The position numbers were made by a program, and so were the translations under genes. A stretch of 64,000 bases of DNA from Catenibacillus scindens (GTDB taxonomy: Bacteria; Bacillota; Clostridia; Lachnospirales; Lachnospiraceae), in NCBI RefSeq assembly GCF_014202115.1, contig NZ_JACHFW010000003.1, positions 62,001 to 126,000 of the forward strand, in the 5' to 3' direction. Position 1 is the stretch's first letter. Each line of letters starts with the position of its first letter. The notes beneath the pieces were generated by a model, which worked only from the letters and a program-made list of their open reading frames with translations, was not told the origin of the DNA and did not search any database. Shown here piece after piece: positions 61,276 to 64,000 of this stretch.

Positions 61276-62026
61276 CATAAAGGATCTCATCCCGCTTTTT
61301 TGGAGACAGAGCGTTAAACAGCGCCTTAAAATCTGTCACCCCTTTGCCGCAGGCCACAAAGATTTTATCTCTGTCCCTGGTTTTAAAATCAGGGACAATA
61401 TCTTTCAGATGAAGAATGGCAATCCGATCCTCATGCTCCGCCACATAGGCCACCGGATCTATGCCGGCGTAAATGAGCCATCCAGTGTCCACCTCAAGCA
61501 TCAGCTCTTCCGGGGAGAGATGTTCCAAAAATACGTCGATCATAGCTTTATCCCGGCCATCACGGTCTGTCACTATGTTCATGTCGTGTTCATGGTTATG
61601 AAGATACAGACGTACTCCATAATCTTTAAGAACCTCAGAAACTTTTTTGATCAGGCTGATCTTCTCGTAAATCTCATCAACAGCGCCGTAGTCGAGAAAA
61701 CTCAGCACCACATATCCGATATGATTGTCCCGGCAGTAAATCCCCAGGTCTTTGGCCTGCTCTTCCAAAAGCTCATCAAATACAAACATGCCCTTAATAT
61801 CCATGCCGATGGAGCGGAGATATTCCAGACGTTTCAGCGTATTTTCCCGGTCCCAGTAAGATTCCCCCGTAAACTGGGCGTAATGATCCACAGTTTCCTG
61901 GCGGGCGCCCCAGTCGGACATGGCCTCAAAATAATCACAGCCCCAGGATTTCAGCTTTGACGCTGTCCCTTCAAAATCCTCACGCATTTCCCTAATCGAA
62001 CTCATCACATTAATACCAATCTTCAT
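61199..62026 (-). CDS. Sugar isomerase/epimerase-like TIM barrel
   Basis: The 275-aa AP-endonuclease-2/xylose-isomerase-like protein shows the metal-site pattern LHNHEHDM, LEVDTGWLIYAG and AILHLKDIVPDF. It probably isomerises or epimerises a sugar or inositol derivative. RBS GAAGGGAGAAGG-like before the ATG. It is encoded 15 bp after a second TIM-barrel gene in the same direction. The C-terminal 25 codons overlap the LysR gene on the other strand. Confidence 0.82.
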   Translation of the reverse strand: MKIGINVMSSIREMREDFEGTASKLKSWGCDYFEAMSDWGARQETVDHYAQFTGESYWDRENTLKRLEYLRSIGMDIKGMFVFDELLEEQAKDLGIYCRDNHIGYVVLSFLDYGAVDEIYEKISLIKKVSEVLKDYGVRLYLHNHEHDMNIVTDRDGRDKAMIDVFLEHLSPEELMLEVDTGWLIYAGIDPVAYVAEHEDRIAILHLKDIVPDFKTRDRDKIFVACGKGVTDFKALFNALSPKKRDEILYVIDQDNSQGSILDDLRDGIVYLKAL

Positions 62027-62041
62027 GTTGTCCTTCTCCCT

Positions 62042-62860
62042 TCAAATATGCGCTTTCAGCCATCTCACCGATTTTTCAATGGCTTCCGGCAAATATTTTG
62101 GAGTACAGTCCATCAACTCCACAATATAGCTGCCCTCATAGCCCCAGGATTTCAGCCGGCGGATAATCTCCTCCATAGCTATGGTGCCATATCCCACAGG
62201 ACAGGGATACTCTTTGGCACCGTCCCCGCAGATTTTCGGACGGTCACCGGGATAGACCGGCGTCCTGCTCCGGTCTTTCATATGCACCGTACAGATGCGG
62301 TCTTTAAATAATTCCAGAGCTTCCAGCTCATTTTCATGATACATAATAAAATTGCCGGTGTCAAAACTGCAAAACAGCTCCGGAATGGCATCCATAAACT
62401 GTTTCAGTCCGCGGATCGAACAAAACGGCGCAGCCAGTCCGTCAAAGTCTTCCATGGACACTTTAACGCCCTGCTCTTTCCCATATCTGGCCGCCTTTCC
62501 CATACCGCATATCATATTCTGCGTCAGCCTTTGGCTGTCCCCGGTCTCCTCCGTCGGGATCACTCCCGGGATGATGAGAACATTGCCTGCGCCCAGGCTT
62601 TTTGCCAGATCAATAAACTTTTTATAATCCTGACTGTGCGGATCATGGGCGAAATCAGCGAAAGTAAACATCCCTTCCACCCCAAGATCCAGTTCTTTGA
62701 GCAAAGGCTCCAAAAGATCCTGATCCTGGTAGAAACTCCGGTCGCTGAGATAGATCCGGTCCATTCCCATTGTTTTAAGCTTTTTTAGCGTCCCGGCCAT
62801 ATCCCCCTGGCAATACTGAACGCCTTCCGCGATATTTTCATAAAAAACCGCAATTCCCAT
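62042..62860 (-). CDS. Sugar isomerase/epimerase-like TIM barrel
   Basis: The 272-aa TIM barrel contains VSMEDFDG (metal Glu), FCSFDTGNFIMYHEN (Asp), CTVHMKDRSRTP (His) and YIVELMD (Glu), in the order expected for IolE/EcoI-type isomerases. RBS GGGGCGATAAGT is weak. It forms an operon with the related gene downstream. An AraC regulator is divergent, so a sugar-inducible catabolic unit is likely, continuing beyond the window with the glycoside hydrolase at 63878. Confidence 0.82.
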   Translation of the reverse strand: MGIAVFYENIAEGVQYCQGDMAGTLKKLKTMGMDRIYLSDRSFYQDQDLLEPLLKELDLGVEGMFTFADFAHDPHSQDYKKFIDLAKSLGAGNVLIIPGVIPTEETGDSQRLTQNMICGMGKAARYGKEQGVKVSMEDFDGLAAPFCSIRGLKQFMDAIPELFCSFDTGNFIMYHENELEALELFKDRICTVHMKDRSRTPVYPGDRPKICGDGAKEYPCPVGYGTIAMEEIIRRLKSWGYEGSYIVELMDCTPKYLPEAIEKSVRWLKAHI

Positions 62861-62998
62861 ACTTATCGCCCCATTTCTGATATTTGAAATCTTACCTTTT
62901 CTCCCTTGCCTTTAAGGCCGTCTGGTTTTATGATATATAGTAACAATTCAGCTTTGCGGCTTTTATTATGTTCGTTTATAAAAAACCGGGAGGGTACC

Positions 62999-63844
62999 AT
63001 GTCTGATATTTTATTTCCATCCAACTTTAACAACAACCTTGACCTGCCATTTATGCTGTACAGCCTTGGGATGAATCATCCCCAGGAGTCTGTACGGCGC
63101 CCTGACGGCCTCCCCGTCTATCAATGGATTCAGTGCCTTAACGGCCGGGGCTGTGTTCACATCCAGTCCAGGGAATACCTGATCCATCCGGGCCAGGGCA
63201 TGTTTATCAAACCAGGCATCCCACATATGTACCAGTCCGTAGAACATCAGGAGCAGTGGATGGTCAGCTTTGTCTGCTTCAACGGCTACGGTATTGAAAA
63301 GCTTCTGAAGAACACCCCTTTAAATACATCTGACGTCTTTGATCTTGGGGAAGCGTCCCAAGCCATGGATATTCTTAAAAAGATTTACAACATGGAACCG
63401 CTGCCCCCAGCATTTGCCGGCGCAAAATATTCCGCTATTATTTATGAATTTCTCCTGTTTCTGACGCTCCACACCTCCAGGCCGTCAGATACGCCCCGTT
63501 TTGGCCAGTCTCAACGGATATCGCCGGTCATTTCTTATATTGAAGAACATTACCGGGAGCCGATCTACCTTGATGATATCGCCGGTCTGTGCGGCCTGTC
63601 CAAAGAGTATCTGTGTCAGCTCTTTAAGTCCGCCACAGGCATGAGCATTTTTGACTATGTCCAGCAGACCCGGGTAAAACACAGCAAAGAACTGCTGCTT
63701 GGCATGCCCGATCTCCCGGCCCACACCATCGGAAGCCTGTGCGGTTTCAACAGCAGCAGTTACTTTAATAAGATTTTCAAAAAAATTGAACATATTTCTC
63801 CCGGCGACTTTCGCCGGCAAAATGGTATTGTCCGGAACCATTAA
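62999..63844 (+). CDS. AraC family regulator
   Basis: The 281-aa product has an N-terminal cupin domain (about 25-140; VYQWIQCLNGRGCVHIQSREYLIHPGQGMFIKPGIPHMYQ) and a C-terminal double HTH (about 180-278; YLCQLFKSATGMSIFDYVQQTRVKHSKELL, FNSSSYFNKIFKKIEHISPGDFRRQ). The start at 62999 follows GGGAGGG; an upstream ATG at 62906 lacks an RBS. It is divergent from the TIM-barrel operon, which it probably activates in response to a sugar. Confidence 0.9.
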   Translation: MSDILFPSNFNNNLDLPFMLYSLGMNHPQESVRRPDGLPVYQWIQCLNGRGCVHIQSREYLIHPGQGMFIKPGIPHMYQSVEHQEQWMVSFVCFNGYGIEKLLKNTPLNTSDVFDLGEASQAMDILKKIYNMEPLPPAFAGAKYSAIIYEFLLFLTLHTSRPSDTPRFGQSQRISPVISYIEEHYREPIYLDDIAGLCGLSKEYLCQLFKSATGMSIFDYVQQTRVKHSKELLLGMPDLPAHTIGSLCGFNSSSYFNKIFKKIEHISPGDFRRQNGIVRNH

Positions 63845-63877
63845 ACGGTCCGAGGCAATTATCCGGTTCAAAAAACA

Positions 63878-64000
63878 TTAAATGGTGTAGACCTCTACAC
63901 TGACAGCTCCCGGCATATCCCCGAGATTAATATCCATGCGCTCATCACCGTTGAGAATACGCCCGGAGACAAAGCGGCCCTGTTCCAGACGGCCTTCCCG
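63878..64000 (-). CDS. Glycoside hydrolase C-terminus (GH35/DUF5597-like), partial
   Basis: The last 40 codons of a gene entering from the right edge, ending REGRLEQGRFVSGRILNGDE, then MDINLGDMPGAVSVEVYTI-stop (63878-63880). The pattern GR.LNGDE followed by a beta-strand V.VY.. matches the C-terminal DUF5597 domain of GH35-type beta-galactosidase-like proteins as I remember them. Convergent with the AraC gene. Confidence is limited because only the tail is visible. Confidence 0.55.
   Translation of the reverse strand, partial: REGRLEQGRFVSGRILNGDERMDINLGDMPGAVSVEVYTI

Overview
The window looks like chromosome of an anaerobic gut Firmicute, most likely Lachnospiraceae (inference). The support is strong AGGAGG-type ribosome binding sites, TTGACA/TATAAT promoters, an ATP-type PEP carboxykinase, MsmX-less CUT1-type sugar ABC systems of the LplB/YtcP kind, cobalamin-dependent methyl transfer, and many MATE/ABC drug exporters. 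Gene density is normal, but the middle third is full of decaying genes.

Layout. 1-8.4 kb: a DUF885 lipoprotein, pckA, a nitroreductase, a MarR regulator, rsmI overlapping a deleted DUF3810 gene, and a MATE exporter. 8.5-10.1 kb: a second nitroreductase, tRNA-Leu(CAG), and a gene-free stretch with dispersed hairpins and a duplicated hairpin module. 10.1-22.4 kb: a coherent catabolic locus. It has an RpiR regulator, an ACMSD/resorcylate-decarboxylase-type amidohydrolase, a sugar-type ABC importer (binding protein plus two permeases), both subunits of a C-glycoside deglycosidase-like enzyme, and next to them a corrinoid protein, two URO-D-fold methyltransferases and a PocR/AraC regulator. I infer uptake of an aromatic C-glycoside, cleavage of the C-C glycosidic bond, decarboxylation, and corrinoid O-demethylation of the aglycone. 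22.6-29.3 kb: a heterodimeric ABC exporter, a HAD phosphatase and an M42 peptidase, with three near-identical copies of an apparently undescribed C-rich small RNA in the intergenic spaces. 29.3-42.4 kb: a TetR regulator that has lost its DNA-binding domain, a 5'-truncated flavodoxin, a GH106-like hydrolase, a CHAP-type secreted protein, a broken AAA-ATPase/PD-(D/E)XK gene, a DUF4214 surface protein, a GH78 rhamnosidase pseudogene, an AraC regulator and an ABC binding-protein pseudogene.

42.4-52.6 kb is a roughly 10.2 kb island that appears to split that binding-protein gene; its C-terminal fragment reappears at 52.63-52.76 kb. The left 3.9 kb of the island is bounded by 28-bp perfect inverted repeats with symmetric subterminal repeats and carries two lipoproteins, a YezG-like immunity protein and an HsdM scrap, with no transposase. 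The right part has a 201-bp inverted-repeat element and a TetR-controlled operon (cytidylate-kinase-like protein, small protein, MMPL exporter, MMPL-associated secreted protein).

52.8-64 kb: an ArsC/Spx-like protein with a second cytidylate-kinase-like protein, a MATE exporter with its MarR regulator, a corrinoid importer (btuFCD type) behind a cobalamin riboswitch whose expression platform can be read from the sequence, a DUF1275 membrane protein, a LysR regulator, two TIM-barrel sugar isomerase/epimerase-like proteins, an AraC regulator and the 3' end of a glycoside hydrolase. The importer could supply the corrinoid needed by the methyltransferases 35 kb upstream.

Two themes stand out: a triplicated C-rich sRNA family, and repeated gene decay by internal, often short-homology, deletions.
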